A stretch of 64,000 bases of DNA from Bradyrhizobium sp. CCBAU 51627 (GCF_028128765.1 NZ_LBJG01000079.1:1-64000), one strand, 5' to 3'. Positions 23,974 through 33,747 are shown, counted from the first letter of the stretch. Notes: generated by a model from the letters alone, not told the origin. Made by a program: numbers and translations.

Positions 23974-25406
23974 AGAGATTTGGTCGCCGCGAAGACGACA
24001 CGACGGCTCGTCTTCCCTCACTGATGCCCGGCCCGAGCGCACCCGCACCGAGCCCGCCTGCGACTCCGCCCCCCTTGCCGGCATCTGCGCCGAGCCTGGC
24101 AACGACAAGCGCGCCCGCGTCTGCGCCTAGGCGCGACGAAGCTTCTGCGCACCCGCTAATGTCGGCTTCTCTACGGGAACGCGTCATCGCGGAGATCGAG
24201 CCGTCGGCGGCAGCGACGGTTTCGCGCGATGTCCTTCGGCGGCAGATTGAGGAAATCATCCACGGAATTGCCAACGAGGAACGCCTCGAACTGTCGGGTC
24301 GCGAGCAGCTTCTGCTGGCAGATGAGATCGCGGACGACATGACCGGCTATGGGCCGCTCCGTCCGCTTCTGCTGGATCAATCGATCAACGATATCATGAT
24401 CAACGGGCCCAGTAACGTCTATGTCGAGCGCAGCGGCAAGTTGGAGCGGGTCGCGGTGCGATTCCGCGACAACGATCACATCACATCGGTGGCGCAGAAA
24501 ATTGCCGCGCAGGTCGGCCGGCGCGTGGACGAATCCAGTCCGATGGTGGACTGCCGCTTGCCGGACGGCAGCCGCGTCAACATCATCCTTCCGCCACTGG
24601 CGATTCACAGCCCCTGCATTTCCATCCGGAAATTTCCAGGCCGCCGCTTGAATATCGCCGGAATGGTCGAAAACGGATCCATGACCGCGTCGATCGGGCA
24701 ATTGCTGGAGATCGCTGCGCGGTGCCGGCTCAACGTCCTGGTCTCGGGCGGTACCGGTTCGGGCAAGACGACGCTGCTGAACGCGATGAGCCAGTTCATC
24801 GATCACAGCGAGCGCGTCGTAACGATCGAGGATGCGGCGGAGTTGCAGCTTCAGCAGCCGCACGTGATCAGCCTGGAGACCCGGCCTCCCAGCCTCGAAG
24901 GCACGGGGCAGGTAACCCAGCGCGATCTGCTGTGGAATGCCTTGCGCATGCGTCCCGACCGGATCGTCGTCGGCGAGGTGCGCGGCGCCGAAGCGTTCGA
25001 CATGCTGCAAGCGATGAACACCGGCCATGATGGTTCGATCTCCACGGTGCATGCCAACAGCGCCCGTGACGCGCTGACCCGCATCGAGAACATGGTGCAG
25101 ATGGGGCAGGTCAACCTGCCGTCGCGGGCGATCCGATCCCAGATCGTCGCAGCGCTGGACATCATCGTCCAGGTCGAGCGCATGCGGGACGGCCAGCGAC
25201 GCATCATCCAGATCAGCGAGGTGACGGGCCTCGAGGGCGAGGTGATCACCACCAATGACATCGCCGCGTTCGAGTACACCGACGAGGATGTGCACGGCAG
25301 GATCTCGGGCATCTACACGTCGACCCACGCCGTCCCAAAATTCAAGAGCCGTCTTGTCTATTATGGGCTCGATCGAGCCTGGGCCGAGGCCATGAGGCAG
25401 ATATGA
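23970..25406 (+). CDS. cpaF: Tad pilus assembly/retraction ATPase CpaF/TadA
   Basis: A 478-residue type II/IV secretion ATPase. A Pro/Ala/Ser-rich linker of about 60 residues opens the protein. It is followed by the N-terminal domain (YGPLRPLLLDQSINDIMINGP), Walker A GGTGSGKTT at about 258-266, an Asp box (TIEDAAELQL), Walker B with RMRPDRIVVGEVRGAEA, and the His box TGHDGSISTVHANS. It drives Flp pilus extension and probably retraction. It overlaps cpaE upstream and tadB downstream by ATGA junctions. Confidence 0.95.
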   Translation: MKRFGRREDDTTARLPSLMPGPSAPAPSPPATPPPLPASAPSLATTSAPASAPRRDEASAHPLMSASLRERVIAEIEPSAAATVSRDVLRRQIEEIIHGIANEERLELSGREQLLLADEIADDMTGYGPLRPLLLDQSINDIMINGPSNVYVERSGKLERVAVRFRDNDHITSVAQKIAAQVGRRVDESSPMVDCRLPDGSRVNIILPPLAIHSPCISIRKFPGRRLNIAGMVENGSMTASIGQLLEIAARCRLNVLVSGGTGSGKTTLLNAMSQFIDHSERVVTIEDAAELQLQQPHVISLETRPPSLEGTGQVTQRDLLWNALRMRPDRIVVGEVRGAEAFDMLQAMNTGHDGSISTVHANSARDALTRIENMVQMGQVNLPSRAIRSQIVAALDIIVQVERMRDGQRRIIQISEVTGLEGEVITTNDIAAFEYTDEDVHGRISGIYTSTHAVPKFKSRLVYYGLDRAWAEAMRQI

Positions 25407-26335
25407 TACCGCCGTTCGTGACTGTCGTTGTTCTCGCGCTCCTGATGGGCGCAGCAAGCATGTCATTGTGGCTTGATGCTCGGCTGCGACGCTTCGACCG
25501 CCAACTCGCGGTAGCGCTGCCGGCCGTGCATTCGGCTAGCCTGCCCTCCATCCGTCGGTCACAGGCCGGATCCAGATGGCAGCCGTTCCAGCGCTTCTTC
25601 AATTACAACCCCGACATAACTTACGATTGGCACCCGGCTTACGTCGTGATTGTCGCTGTCATGGCCGCAACGGCAGTATTCTACGGCAATGTCCTGCTGC
25701 AGTTTCCGACCCTCTATGTGTCGATCGCGGCTGCAATCGTCGCCATCGTCGTCGTGCGCGGCATGTTCGGATGGCAGCGGGGACGCTTTGCCAATCAGCT
25801 GTTCCGGCAATTGCCCGACACCGTCCAACTGGTGACGAGCACCGTCAGATCCGGCCTGCCTGTCACCGAGGCATTTCGTACCGTCGCTCGCGAGATGCCG
25901 CAACCAACGGCCGGCCAGTTTGCAATCGTGTGCAGCGAGATCAGCCTCGGGAAGACTCCGGAGGAAGCCGTGGAAGCCATCTATCGGCGAACGGAAGTTC
26001 CCGAGTACGGGATGTTCGCTGTAACGCTGGCCGTCCAGATGAAATCGGGCGGCGGTCTGGCCGAAACCTTGCAGACCCTGGGTGAGACCGTGAATCAGCG
26101 CGTCGCGCTGGCAGCGCGCGCGAAGGCGCTGGCGGCCGAGGTGATCTTTTCCTCACGGGCACTGACGGGCGCCCCCGTGGTCATCGGCGGAATCCTGTAC
26201 TGGATCAATCCGGAATCGGTTGACCTGCTGTTCTCCGATCCGACTGGCAACAAGATGCTGGCTTACGCGGTGGTCTCCGTGATTGTCGGGCACTTCGTGA
26301 TACGCTGGATGATCAGAAGGGAGACGGCGCTATGA
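25403..26335 (+). CDS. tadB: Inner-membrane platform protein TadB
   Basis: A 310-residue type II secretion F-domain protein. N-terminal membrane helix, a pair near residues 80-115, the cytoplasmic F domain (FRQLPDTVQLVTSTVRSGLPVTEAFRTVA.EM..P) and C-terminal helices. With TadC it forms the platform on which CpaF acts. Start and stop overlap the neighbours (ATGA). Confidence 0.9.
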   Translation: MIPPFVTVVVLALLMGAASMSLWLDARLRRFDRQLAVALPAVHSASLPSIRRSQAGSRWQPFQRFFNYNPDITYDWHPAYVVIVAVMAATAVFYGNVLLQFPTLYVSIAAAIVAIVVVRGMFGWQRGRFANQLFRQLPDTVQLVTSTVRSGLPVTEAFRTVAREMPQPTAGQFAIVCSEISLGKTPEEAVEAIYRRTEVPEYGMFAVTLAVQMKSGGGLAETLQTLGETVNQRVALAARAKALAAEVIFSSRALTGAPVVIGGILYWINPESVDLLFSDPTGNKMLAYAVVSVIVGHFVIRWMIRRETAL

Positions 26336-27240
26336 CGTCCAGTCTGAGTGTTGTCGCCCTCGCCATCGCAGCCGCAACTGTGGCCTTCCTGCTGATCATC
26401 CGCGAAATACACGTTCGTACGTTGGAAACCCGCGTGTCGAATGCGGTGATCGGCATTTCCGGCCAGCCGGCGCACCTCCGGGACCTGACCGGTTGGCTTT
26501 CATCGCTCGGCAAGCGGTATCGGCGTTTTTACGCTGAGGAAAATCTGGAACAACTGCGAGCGATCCTCCAATCCGCAGGCTTCAATCACCATCGGGTCCT
26601 GCCGATCTGGATCGGGATCAAGACCGTCAGCATGTTGCTGCTGCCTGTCGTTGCCGCCTGCGCTGCCCAGCTCCTCGGGGCGTCGCCGAATGATGCGCTG
26701 ATGCTCACTCTCATTGCAGCGGTGGTCGGCATAATGGGGCCACGGCTCATTCTGTCGGTGCTGCGCCGGCGGTTCGACGCGGCCGTGCGGCTGGGTACGC
26801 CGGACATGATCGATCTCTTGATCGTATGCAGCGAGGCGGGAATGGGCCTCGAGAGCGGGCTGACGCGCGTCGCGGAAGAAATGAGTGAGACCAATCCTGC
26901 GATGTCCCGGCTCTTGCGCGGGCTCCTCGATGATCTCCGGATCCTGCCAAGTCGCGCCGAGGCATTCGAGAAGTTGGGAGCGACGTCGGATGGTGTTCGT
27001 CGCTTCGGCACCATGGTCAGCCAAAGCCTGCAATACGGAACGCCGCTCAGCAAGGCGCTGCGCACCATTGCCGAAGATCTCCGGCGCGAACGCATCACCA
27101 AGCTGGAGGAGCGGGCACACAAGCTCGGCGCCAAGCTGACTGTCCCCATGGTGTTGTTCATGCTTCCGGCCATGTTCGTCATCATGGGTGGAAGCCCATT
27201 GCTGCACCTGGTCCATACATTCTCCAACCTGGGCAAGTAA
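26332..27240 (+). CDS. tadC: Inner-membrane platform protein TadC
   Basis: A 302-residue paralogue of TadB with the C-terminal F domain: GTPDMIDLLIVCSEAGMGLESGLTRVAEEM and LRRERITKLEERAHKLGAKLTVPMVLFMLPAMFVI. Helices lie near residues 5-23, 95-115 and 130-150, and at the C-terminus. It completes the Tad platform. Translationally coupled to tadB; the next gene starts 3 bp after its stop. Confidence 0.9.
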   Translation: MTSSLSVVALAIAAATVAFLLIIREIHVRTLETRVSNAVIGISGQPAHLRDLTGWLSSLGKRYRRFYAEENLEQLRAILQSAGFNHHRVLPIWIGIKTVSMLLLPVVAACAAQLLGASPNDALMLTLIAAVVGIMGPRLILSVLRRRFDAAVRLGTPDMIDLLIVCSEAGMGLESGLTRVAEEMSETNPAMSRLLRGLLDDLRILPSRAEAFEKLGATSDGVRRFGTMVSQSLQYGTPLSKALRTIAEDLRRERITKLEERAHKLGAKLTVPMVLFMLPAMFVIMGGSPLLHLVHTFSNLGK

Positions 27241-27243
27241 GCG

Positions 27244-27888
27244 ATGAGCACAGTCACCGTCTCGAAAAGCTCGTCTTACGATTGGATGCAGCTGTTTGGC
27301 GGCATGTGGTTCCTGTTGCTGGCCGTCTGCGTCGCGTTCAAGATCTCGGCGTCGCTTGGCGATCCCTGGCAGTCGCTGCTGTCGCGCTGCTGCCTCGGCA
27401 GCTTCTACCTCATGCTGGCGCTTTTGATCATGACGAGGTCGCCGGCAACGGCGCAGGCGGAGGGCTGGCTGCCGAGAATAGCTGCATTCGCCGGCACCTA
27501 TCTGCCATGGATGATCGGCTTCTTCGGCAAGAGCGGCGAAGCGTTGCCAAACCTGGCATCAACCGCTTGTGTGCTGGTCGGCATGATCATGATGCTCGTC
27601 ACGATCCGGCATCTGGGCGGGGCGTTCAGCCTTGTGCCGCAGGCACGCTCGGTGGTGCAAACCGGCCCCTATCGCTGGATCAAGCACCCGCTCTATCTCG
27701 CGGAAGAAGTCGCAGTCCTCGGTGTCGTGCTGCAATTCCTGACGCCGGTCACGGCGATTGTGTTCGTGCTGCATATCGCCATCCAGGTCTGCCGCATCAT
27801 CTACGAGGAAGATCTGCTTCGGCGCACCTGTCCTGAGTACTCCGGCTACGAAGCATCGCGCTGGAGATTGATTCCCTATGTCTGGTGA
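27244..27888 (+). CDS. Isoprenylcysteine carboxyl methyltransferase-like membrane protein
   Basis: A 214-residue protein with five or six membrane segments. The C-terminal block GPYRWIKHPLYLAEEVA, then IIYEEDLLRRTCPEYSGYEASRWRLIPYVW, is the S-adenosylmethionine-binding signature of the ICMT/phospholipid methyltransferase family. Bacterial members methylate lipids or small molecules; no substrate can be assigned. It sits inside the Tad operon, 3 bp after tadC and overlapping tadG by 11 bp, so it is co-translated with pilus genes. This is not a standard Tad component. Confidence 0.8.
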   Translation: MSTVTVSKSSSYDWMQLFGGMWFLLLAVCVAFKISASLGDPWQSLLSRCCLGSFYLMLALLIMTRSPATAQAEGWLPRIAAFAGTYLPWMIGFFGKSGEALPNLASTACVLVGMIMMLVTIRHLGGAFSLVPQARSVVQTGPYRWIKHPLYLAEEVAVLGVVLQFLTPVTAIVFVLHIAIQVCRIIYEEDLLRRTCPEYSGYEASRWRLIPYVW

Positions 27889-29290
27889 GCATCGAGCTGT
27901 CGAGGTGGCTGCCATGGTACGGTCGTTACTAGTGAGGGCGACGAGGTTCGTCCCCCTTCGGGATTTCTTGCGCGACAGACGCGGTGTCACCGCCTTCATG
28001 TTCACGGCATCCGCAGTCGGGTTCATGGGGATGGCCGGCTTCGGAATGGAGATCAGCACCTGGTACCTCGAGCGACGGCACGGACAGAATACGGCCGATG
28101 CGGCGGCCGTTGCCGGGGTTTTGCAGCTTGTCCAGAACGCAAAAGACTTTTCCAGCGCACAGACGGCAGGCCGCAACGTCGCGACGGATAACGGCTATAC
28201 GTCAGGATCGAGTAACGCCACCGTCACGATCCAGCCGGGCACCTGGAGCAGCGGAAGCTTCGGCGCCGACGCGACCGGAACCTGCTCGGCGTCATGCAAC
28301 GCGATCCAGGCAACCATCGTTCGGGCAGTGCCGCGCAGCTTCACCGCCCTTCTCCTGGGAAAGGGCCCGACCAACGTCACCGAGGTGGCGACTGCCGCGC
28401 TGACAACGCCCTCAATGGCATGTTCGCTGGCCTTGGGCGGGGGGCTGAGTTTTAGCGGTAGCGCCGCAGTCACCACGTCGACTTGCACCTTGTCCTCGAA
28501 CATGACGGGCCCGCAGTCGATTTCATTCACCGGCGCCGGCGCCAACAAGACGCAGGCGAACGCGATTCTGGTTGGGTCGGGCGGTTGTACCCAATCCGGC
28601 AGCGGGAGCCCATGCACCCAGCCCGGGAATATGATGTATCAGCCGCCCACAACCGATCCGTATCAGGCGCTGCAAACCGATCCGTCCGCGATTCCTGCTG
28701 CGGTCAACGGCACGAACTGCAAGAGCTCGGCGACTGCAACTTCTCCGTATGTCATCTCGACTGGCGTGTTCTGCGTAGGAGCGGACCTGACGGTGAGCAC
28801 TGGCAACACGGTGAACCTGGCCTCCGGGACCTACTTCTTCTACAATTCGTCGATCAAGACGTCGGGCGGATCGCTGACCTGCACGAGTTGCACGATCATT
28901 TTCACCGGGAGCGCAGCCAACAAGATGGGCCAGCTGAGCATCAATGGCGGCACCATCAATATGAGTGCTGCGAAGACCGCCGCCTACGCCGACACGAATT
29001 ATAATGGTCTTCTGTTCTATATGGACGCCCAATATTCCGAACACTCCAGCGCCTGCGGCAGTGCGCAGGTCTCAATCCAGGGCAGCCCGATGGTGACGTT
29101 GAACGGGGGAATGTACTTCCCCAATGCCAGCGTCTGTATGACCGGCAACACATTCTCCGGTACGGAGAGCTGTCTCTCTCTCGTCGGTTGGTCGATCACC
29201 TACACCGGTAATACCACGGAAAACCTGACGGGGTGCAGCACGACTGGTACCGCGACCGCCAAGAATAATACTGTAGCCCTGGTGCAGTAG
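27878..29290 (+). CDS. tadG: TadG-like pilus assembly protein
   Basis: A 470-residue protein with the TadE/G N-terminus: a basic stretch (RDFLRDRRGVTAFMF) and one membrane helix (TASAVGFMGMAGFGMEIS), followed by WYLERRHGQNTADAAAVAG, typical of TadG. The remainder is a long Ser/Thr/Gly/Asn-rich extracytoplasmic region with many Cys residues, probably disulfide-bonded. ATG 27878 overlaps the previous gene; Met13 (27914) is an alternative start. It is thought to act as a minor pilin or platform component at the outer face. Confidence 0.85.
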   Translation: MSGEHRAVEVAAMVRSLLVRATRFVPLRDFLRDRRGVTAFMFTASAVGFMGMAGFGMEISTWYLERRHGQNTADAAAVAGVLQLVQNAKDFSSAQTAGRNVATDNGYTSGSSNATVTIQPGTWSSGSFGADATGTCSASCNAIQATIVRAVPRSFTALLLGKGPTNVTEVATAALTTPSMACSLALGGGLSFSGSAAVTTSTCTLSSNMTGPQSISFTGAGANKTQANAILVGSGGCTQSGSGSPCTQPGNMMYQPPTTDPYQALQTDPSAIPAAVNGTNCKSSATATSPYVISTGVFCVGADLTVSTGNTVNLASGTYFFYNSSIKTSGGSLTCTSCTIIFTGSAANKMGQLSINGGTINMSAAKTAAYADTNYNGLLFYMDAQYSEHSSACGSAQVSIQGSPMVTLNGGMYFPNASVCMTGNTFSGTESCLSLVGWSITYTGNTTENLTGCSTTGTATAKNNTVALVQ

Positions 29291-29299
29291 GAATAAGCC

Positions 29300-29731
29300 A
29301 TGACCTACCGCGAGTTTCTCCGGGACCGGCGCGGCACCGCTGCAATCGAGTTCATACTGTGCGCCCTAGTGTTGTTTACGCTGCTGCTTGCTACGGCGGG
29401 ATTCGGCAACGTTGCGCAGCGGCAAATCGCCATACAAACGGCAGTTCGAGCGGGCGGAGAATATGCCCGTTTCTTCCCGACCGATACGAGCGGGATTCAA
29501 ACCGCAGTCACGAATGCTCTTCCTTCCGGGTGGAGCTTGAGCGGAACGCCTGCTGTCACCTGCTCCTGCGCGGGGGCGACAACGAGCTGCAGCGCGATCG
29601 CGACCGGCACCACGTGCAATTTCCCCTTCCTGGTCAATGTCTCGGCCAGCGTGGCTGCGACCAGCGTTGTCACTCCGCTCTGGTCAGGATCATTCAACAA
29701 CAGTGCAAGCTATGAAGTCCGCATCCAGTAG
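29300..29731 (+). CDS. tadE: TadE-like pseudopilin
   Basis: A 143-residue protein with a short basic leader (TYREFLRDRRG) ending in Gly12 and followed by TAAIEFILCALVLFTLLLATAGF, the Glu+5 type of processing site and helix of TadE pseudopilins. It would be cleaved by CpaA. The C-terminal domain contains four Cys (CSCAGATTSC and CNF). It starts 9 bp after tadG and overlaps the next gene by 20 bp. Confidence 0.85.
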   Translation: MTYREFLRDRRGTAAIEFILCALVLFTLLLATAGFGNVAQRQIAIQTAVRAGGEYARFFPTDTSGIQTAVTNALPSGWSLSGTPAVTCSCAGATTSCSAIATGTTCNFPFLVNVSASVAATSVVTPLWSGSFNNSASYEVRIQ

Positions 29732-30149
29732 AGCCCTCGACAGATCAGGGGCTGTCGCCTTCGAGCTCGTGCTCGTCTTCATGACGTTTTTCACGGTCTT
29801 CATCGCCGTCTGCGATCTGGCACGGTTCTGGGTCACGACGAATTCAGTCCGCACGCTTGCGAGCGAGCTGGTGCGACAAACCCTGATCTACTGCGCCGAC
29901 CAGGACCAGACCACCGCGTGCGCACTGCCGGCGACCGGCACGCACAGTGTCTCGACAGCAGAGGCGACCGTGCCGTTTCTGGGGACAAGCGGATTTGCAA
30001 CGGCGCCGTCCGCCTCGCGATCCCCGATCAATTCCACCACCGGGGTGATGGGGATTACTGCGAGCGCGAGCTACAGTTTCAGCTTCATGCTGCCTGTGTG
30101 GCGAGGAATGATAACCCAGGTCGCTCAGAGCACCCAGCTTGGCTACTGA
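29712..30149 (+). CDS. TadE/TadF-like pseudopilin
   Basis: A 145-residue protein starting at ATG 29712 inside the previous gene. The leader ends LDRSG, followed by AVAFELVLVFMTFFTVFIAVCDL, a pseudopilin helix with Glu+5. The C-terminal part includes a Cys pair (YCADQDQTTAC). It is the usual partner of TadE, and processing by CpaA is expected. It closes the first block of assembly genes. Confidence 0.85.
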   Translation: MKSASSRALDRSGAVAFELVLVFMTFFTVFIAVCDLARFWVTTNSVRTLASELVRQTLIYCADQDQTTACALPATGTHSVSTAEATVPFLGTSGFATAPSASRSPINSTTGVMGITASASYSFSFMLPVWRGMITQVAQSTQLGY

Positions 30150-30206
30150 GCGAGATCACTGCGCCGAGCGCGCCCACCTCAACTCCCTCTTGGAACACTC
30201 CCGGGC

Positions 30207-31202
30207 ATGAAGCCGATGAACACTCGATCAGCTCGTAGCAATGGCGATGATGGTCACGATGCCGGATCCGCTGCCATGACAAACGCTGCCGGCCGCGTCG
30301 CGATCCTCCAATGGCCCGTGGCTTGGGGATTGGTTCTTCTTCTATTAGCCATCGATGTCGTCTGGGCTGCGCAGATCGGACTAACGATCGATCATCCCGA
30401 AATCAAGGTCGGCCTGATCGCCGCCTTGCTCGCGATTGCCATCGCCTATCGCAATTATAATCGCGGTCGAGCGAACATGCTGGAGGCGCTTGCGTGGTTC
30501 TTCTCGTTCGTCGCCGCGGCGGCAGTTCTGTCTTACGTCGCTGCAAGTTGCGCATTGCCGCTGCGGGACGCGACGATGGAGTGGCTGGATCGCGCGATCG
30601 GCTTCGACTGGTCAGCCTGGCGCGATGTGTTGCTCGATCGGCCGACCGTATACCGTCTGCTAGTCGTGACCTACAACAGCCTGTTCTCGCAGTTCCTGCT
30701 CGTCATCATCTACTTCTGCAAACGGGACATGGTCGCACGCATTGAAGAGCTGATGCGTTTGATGGTCGCCACCCTGGTGCCGACCGTGTTGATCTCGGCG
30801 GTTTGGCCGACACTCGGTCCGTTTGCCGTGCTGGCCCCCAATGACAGCGGCTTTTTGCAGGACCTGCTGGAACTGCGGACGGGGGGGCCCTGGCACTTCA
30901 ATCTGTTGGCGCTGAAAGGCATCATCCAGATGCCGTCCTACCACACGGCACTGGCGGTCCTCTACACCCACGCCTTTCGCGGCACCGGGTTGGTCGGATG
31001 GGTGGTCGCAGCGGTGAACATGGTCATGCTGCTCGCGATCCCGCCGATTGGTGGTCATTATCTGGTCGATGTGCTCGCCGGCGGAACGCTTGCATTCGCA
31101 GCCATCGTCGTCCTGCGCGCAGCTCGGCAGGGCGCGAGCCGAATTCCGTTCGGCCCATGGCGCGAGACGTCCACTATCAAGCTGCTGCATCCGACCCCCT
31201 GA
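30207..31202 (+). CDS. PAP2-superfamily membrane phosphatase/phosphotransferase
   Basis: A 331-residue protein with about six membrane helices. The PAP2 motifs are visible as QMPSYHTALAVLYTHAF (residues about 245-260) and GGHYLVDVLAGG (about 290-300), the arrangement seen in inositol-phosphorylceramide-synthase-like PAP2 proteins; the N-terminal K..R.P motif is not evident. It probably acts on lipid phosphates in the inner membrane. It lies 57 bp after the TadF-like gene on the same strand and is not a known Tad part. It may serve envelope lipid metabolism or polyprenyl recycling. Confidence 0.8.
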   Translation: MKPMNTRSARSNGDDGHDAGSAAMTNAAGRVAILQWPVAWGLVLLLLAIDVVWAAQIGLTIDHPEIKVGLIAALLAIAIAYRNYNRGRANMLEALAWFFSFVAAAAVLSYVAASCALPLRDATMEWLDRAIGFDWSAWRDVLLDRPTVYRLLVVTYNSLFSQFLLVIIYFCKRDMVARIEELMRLMVATLVPTVLISAVWPTLGPFAVLAPNDSGFLQDLLELRTGGPWHFNLLALKGIIQMPSYHTALAVLYTHAFRGTGLVGWVVAAVNMVMLLAIPPIGGHYLVDVLAGGTLAFAAIVVLRAARQGASRIPFGPWRETSTIKLLHPTP

Positions 31203-31569
31203 GAACCAGACGGCCCCGGGATTGAACGCTCAGAGCAGGTCCCCGTGCCGGATTTGCCGAAAACCGACATGGCGCTCGCCAGACGAAACCCGGCCGTGAT
31301 TCTACGGCTGGATAGTTCCGAGCATCGAGAGAAAGTGGTGCTCGCTGGCAACATTCGCAGGTTTTTTATGGCCTTGCAGCGTCGCAGCAAACGTCTTGTC
31401 TTGCGACGAGGCTGCAGGAGGGATGATGATGTTGGAAATGCGAAATAACGATTTGTAATGAGAAGACCTGTAAACTCTGTGACGTGGTGCGCGGAGGGGA
31501 ACTCTTAGGGGAACATCGAGTGCGTAGATTTGCGGGCGATTGCCGCGGATCGCAGCAGGGGGAACTCGA
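31203..31569. promoter_or_regulatory. Leader region before the secretin gene
   Basis: This 367-bp gap precedes cpaC and probably contains the promoter of the cpaC-lipoprotein-tadD block. The part around 31420-31480 is AT-rich (AATAACGATTTGTAATGAG) and may hold a -10 element. No gene is supported. Confidence 0.4.
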
Positions 31570-33222
31570 ATGGGTAGCGCTAGCATTTTGGGTAAATGGG
31601 CAGCGAGGCTTCTTGCCTTCGGTGCGATGGGTCTTGGCGTGGGGCTCCCCTTGTTTGGGCCCGATGACCGGGCGGCGGCCGCAGACCGGCGCGGCTCCTC
31701 CGGCGGCGTCTTCGTCAGCGAAATGAACGACGTCCAGCGGGTCAGGGTGGTCGTCAACAAGTCGCGTACCTTCAAGGTCGACACCGCTTTTTCGACCATT
31801 GTCGCGGGCTCGCCTGATATCGTCGATGTGAAGTCGCTGAGCGACCACATGATCTATGTGCAGGGCAAGCAGACCGGCACCACCAACGTCATCCTGTTCG
31901 ACAGCTCGATGAAGCAGATCGGGGTCCTCGATGTCGAAGTGGTGATCGATACCGGCAATTTGCAGCAGAACATCCGGACCGGCACCGGCATGCGGGGGGT
32001 TCGCGTCACCGCTTCCGAAGGCCAGGTGATTCTCAGCGGAACCGCAGCCGACGCGGTTGCGGCCGAGCGGGCCATGGCGATCGCCACCAGCACCGTTGCG
32101 AAAGGCGGCACCGTCGTCAACGCGATGAGCGTTGCGGCACCGCAACAAGTGATGCTTGAGGTCCGTTTTCTCGAGGTCAACCGGGACGCCGGGCGTGATC
32201 TTGGCGTCAATCTCTATGCGGCGAATGCCAACGGCACCAACGTCGGTATTAGCGGGGTCGGCGGTGTGACGGCCGCCGGTCGAACACCGATCGGTGGCAT
32301 CAATACGGCCCCTGGCCCTCTTGGTGCCGGTGGTACGCCCGTCGGTTCTCCCCCGACCGGTAGCCTTCCGGTCCTTGGAACGGTGGGGACGCTGTTGGGG
32401 GCCGCGGGCGGTGTAGCTCCTGCCCCGTTCGGAAGCTTGTTGACCAGCCTTGTTCGAACCAGCAACGGCGGCTCGGTCGACTTGCTGATCTCCGCACTGG
32501 AAACCAAAGGCTTGGTTCGCCGGCTGGCCGAGCCGAATTTGACTACGCTATCCGGAGATGCCGCCCGCTTCCTCGCCGGTGGCGAATTTCCGGTACCAAT
32601 TCCGAATACAACCACGAACGGTTTTCCCACTGTCACCATCGACTACAAGAAGTTCGGTGTTGAGCTGGCCTTCGTGCCCACCGTTCTCTCGCGCGGCGTG
32701 ATCAATCTTCGGATTGAGCCGTCGGTCAGCGAACTCGATTTCGCTAATGCGGTGGTCATCCAGGGGACGACAGTTCCTGCCCTGACTCGCCGCGACGCGC
32801 GAACCACGGTCGAATTGCGCGACGGCCAGAGCTTTGCCATCGCCGGTCTGCTCCAGACCCGCAACCGCCAGGACGTCTCGCAATTGCCCTGGATCGGCTC
32901 GGTGCCGGTGCTTGGAACGTTGTTCAGCAGCAAGTCGTACCAGCAGCAGGAAACCGATCTGGTTATCATCGTCACGCCGCATCTGGTCGCACCGGCTGTG
33001 CCCGGTCAGCAACTGGCGTCTCCGCTCGATTCCCGCCTTCCGGCCAATGACGTTGATTTCTTCCTCAATGGCCAGATGGAAGTCCGCAAGCGCTATGACG
33101 ACTACGTCAATTCCGGTGGCGACGTGAAGGGCCCATACGGCCACATCATCGCTCCTGAACTCAGGACGCCCCTTCCGCCACCGGCCATCGCCAACCAGCC
33201 GGTCGTGAAGACCCTCAACTAG
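31570..33222 (+). CDS. cpaC: Tad outer-membrane secretin CpaC/RcpA
   Basis: A 550-residue secretin. ATG 31570 follows GGGGGAA; a signal peptide spans about residues 1-40, ending near AAAA. An N-terminal pilus/secretin domain (RVVVNKSRTFKVDTAFSTIVAGSPDIVDV), a BON-like segment (GVRVTASEGQVILSGTAADAVAA) and the C-terminal secretin domain with RRLAEPNLTTLSGDAARFLAGGEFPVPI and RDARTTVELRDGQSFAIAGLL are present. A Gly/Pro/Thr-rich insertion of about 60 residues near residues 220-280 precedes the secretin fold. It forms the outer-membrane pore for the Flp pilus. Confidence 0.9.
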   Translation: MGSASILGKWAARLLAFGAMGLGVGLPLFGPDDRAAAADRRGSSGGVFVSEMNDVQRVRVVVNKSRTFKVDTAFSTIVAGSPDIVDVKSLSDHMIYVQGKQTGTTNVILFDSSMKQIGVLDVEVVIDTGNLQQNIRTGTGMRGVRVTASEGQVILSGTAADAVAAERAMAIATSTVAKGGTVVNAMSVAAPQQVMLEVRFLEVNRDAGRDLGVNLYAANANGTNVGISGVGGVTAAGRTPIGGINTAPGPLGAGGTPVGSPPTGSLPVLGTVGTLLGAAGGVAPAPFGSLLTSLVRTSNGGSVDLLISALETKGLVRRLAEPNLTTLSGDAARFLAGGEFPVPIPNTTTNGFPTVTIDYKKFGVELAFVPTVLSRGVINLRIEPSVSELDFANAVVIQGTTVPALTRRDARTTVELRDGQSFAIAGLLQTRNRQDVSQLPWIGSVPVLGTLFSSKSYQQQETDLVIIVTPHLVAPAVPGQQLASPLDSRLPANDVDFFLNGQMEVRKRYDDYVNSGGDVKGPYGHIIAPELRTPLPPPAIANQPVVKTLN

Positions 33223-33231
33223 GAGCGAGAG

Positions 33232-33618
33232 ATGACCATAAGGTATCTGGTTCTGTTCGCGCCTTTCCTGCTGGGGGGATGTTACGGTCTCGCCGGCCAT
33301 GACGAGATGGACCGCTACGTGCAGCGGTCCGACACCATCACGATGAGCGCTGGCAATGCCAAGGAGGTCAACGCCGTCACCCACACGATCAATCCCTGGC
33401 CGCGAAATGTCGTTGATCGCAGGATTGCGTACGACGCCCGGCGCGTTGGCGCCGCCGCGACCCGCTACGGTGCCACTAGGCGGCCAGTGGATCAGCTTCC
33501 CGATATGGGCGATCCGACGAAAGCGATGGGTCAGCCGCCTCCGGTCACCACCCAGCAGATTATTACCACGGACCAGACGATCAACCAGACGATCAACGGA
33601 AATGGAGCGGGCAAGTAA
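33232..33618 (+). CDS. Small CpaD-position lipoprotein
   Basis: A 128-residue protein with a signal peptide and lipobox LLGGC (Cys17). The mature part holds a YVQRSDTITMSAGNAKEVNAV.HTINPWP block, which is typical of short CpaD-like proteins in rhizobial Tad loci, and a Gln/Thr-rich tail. It starts 10 bp after the secretin stop behind GGAGCGAGAG. It probably helps insert or stabilise the secretin. It is shorter than Caulobacter CpaD and lacks its C-terminal half. Confidence 0.7.
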   Translation: MTIRYLVLFAPFLLGGCYGLAGHDEMDRYVQRSDTITMSAGNAKEVNAVTHTINPWPRNVVDRRIAYDARRVGAAATRYGATRRPVDQLPDMGDPTKAMGQPPPVTTQQIITTDQTINQTINGNGAGK

Positions 33619-33721
33619 CAGTGTCTCAGCCTCGAAGCTGGAGTGCGCTGGTTGGTTACTATCCGACAGCAGGTCTTGCGACCTGTTGTTGGCGGGCGAT
33701 TGAGCGATGATATTTCAAGGA

Positions 33722-33736
33722 GCCCGCTGAGCGGGC
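33722..33736 (+). promoter_or_regulatory. Hairpin just upstream of tadD
   Basis: GCCCGC and GCGGGC form a 6-bp GC stem with a TGA loop, ending 11 bp before the tadD start codon and adjoining the GGGGCAGG ribosome binding site. It could modulate tadD translation or be a processing site. Confidence 0.5.
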
Positions 33737-33747
33737 AGGGGCAGGCT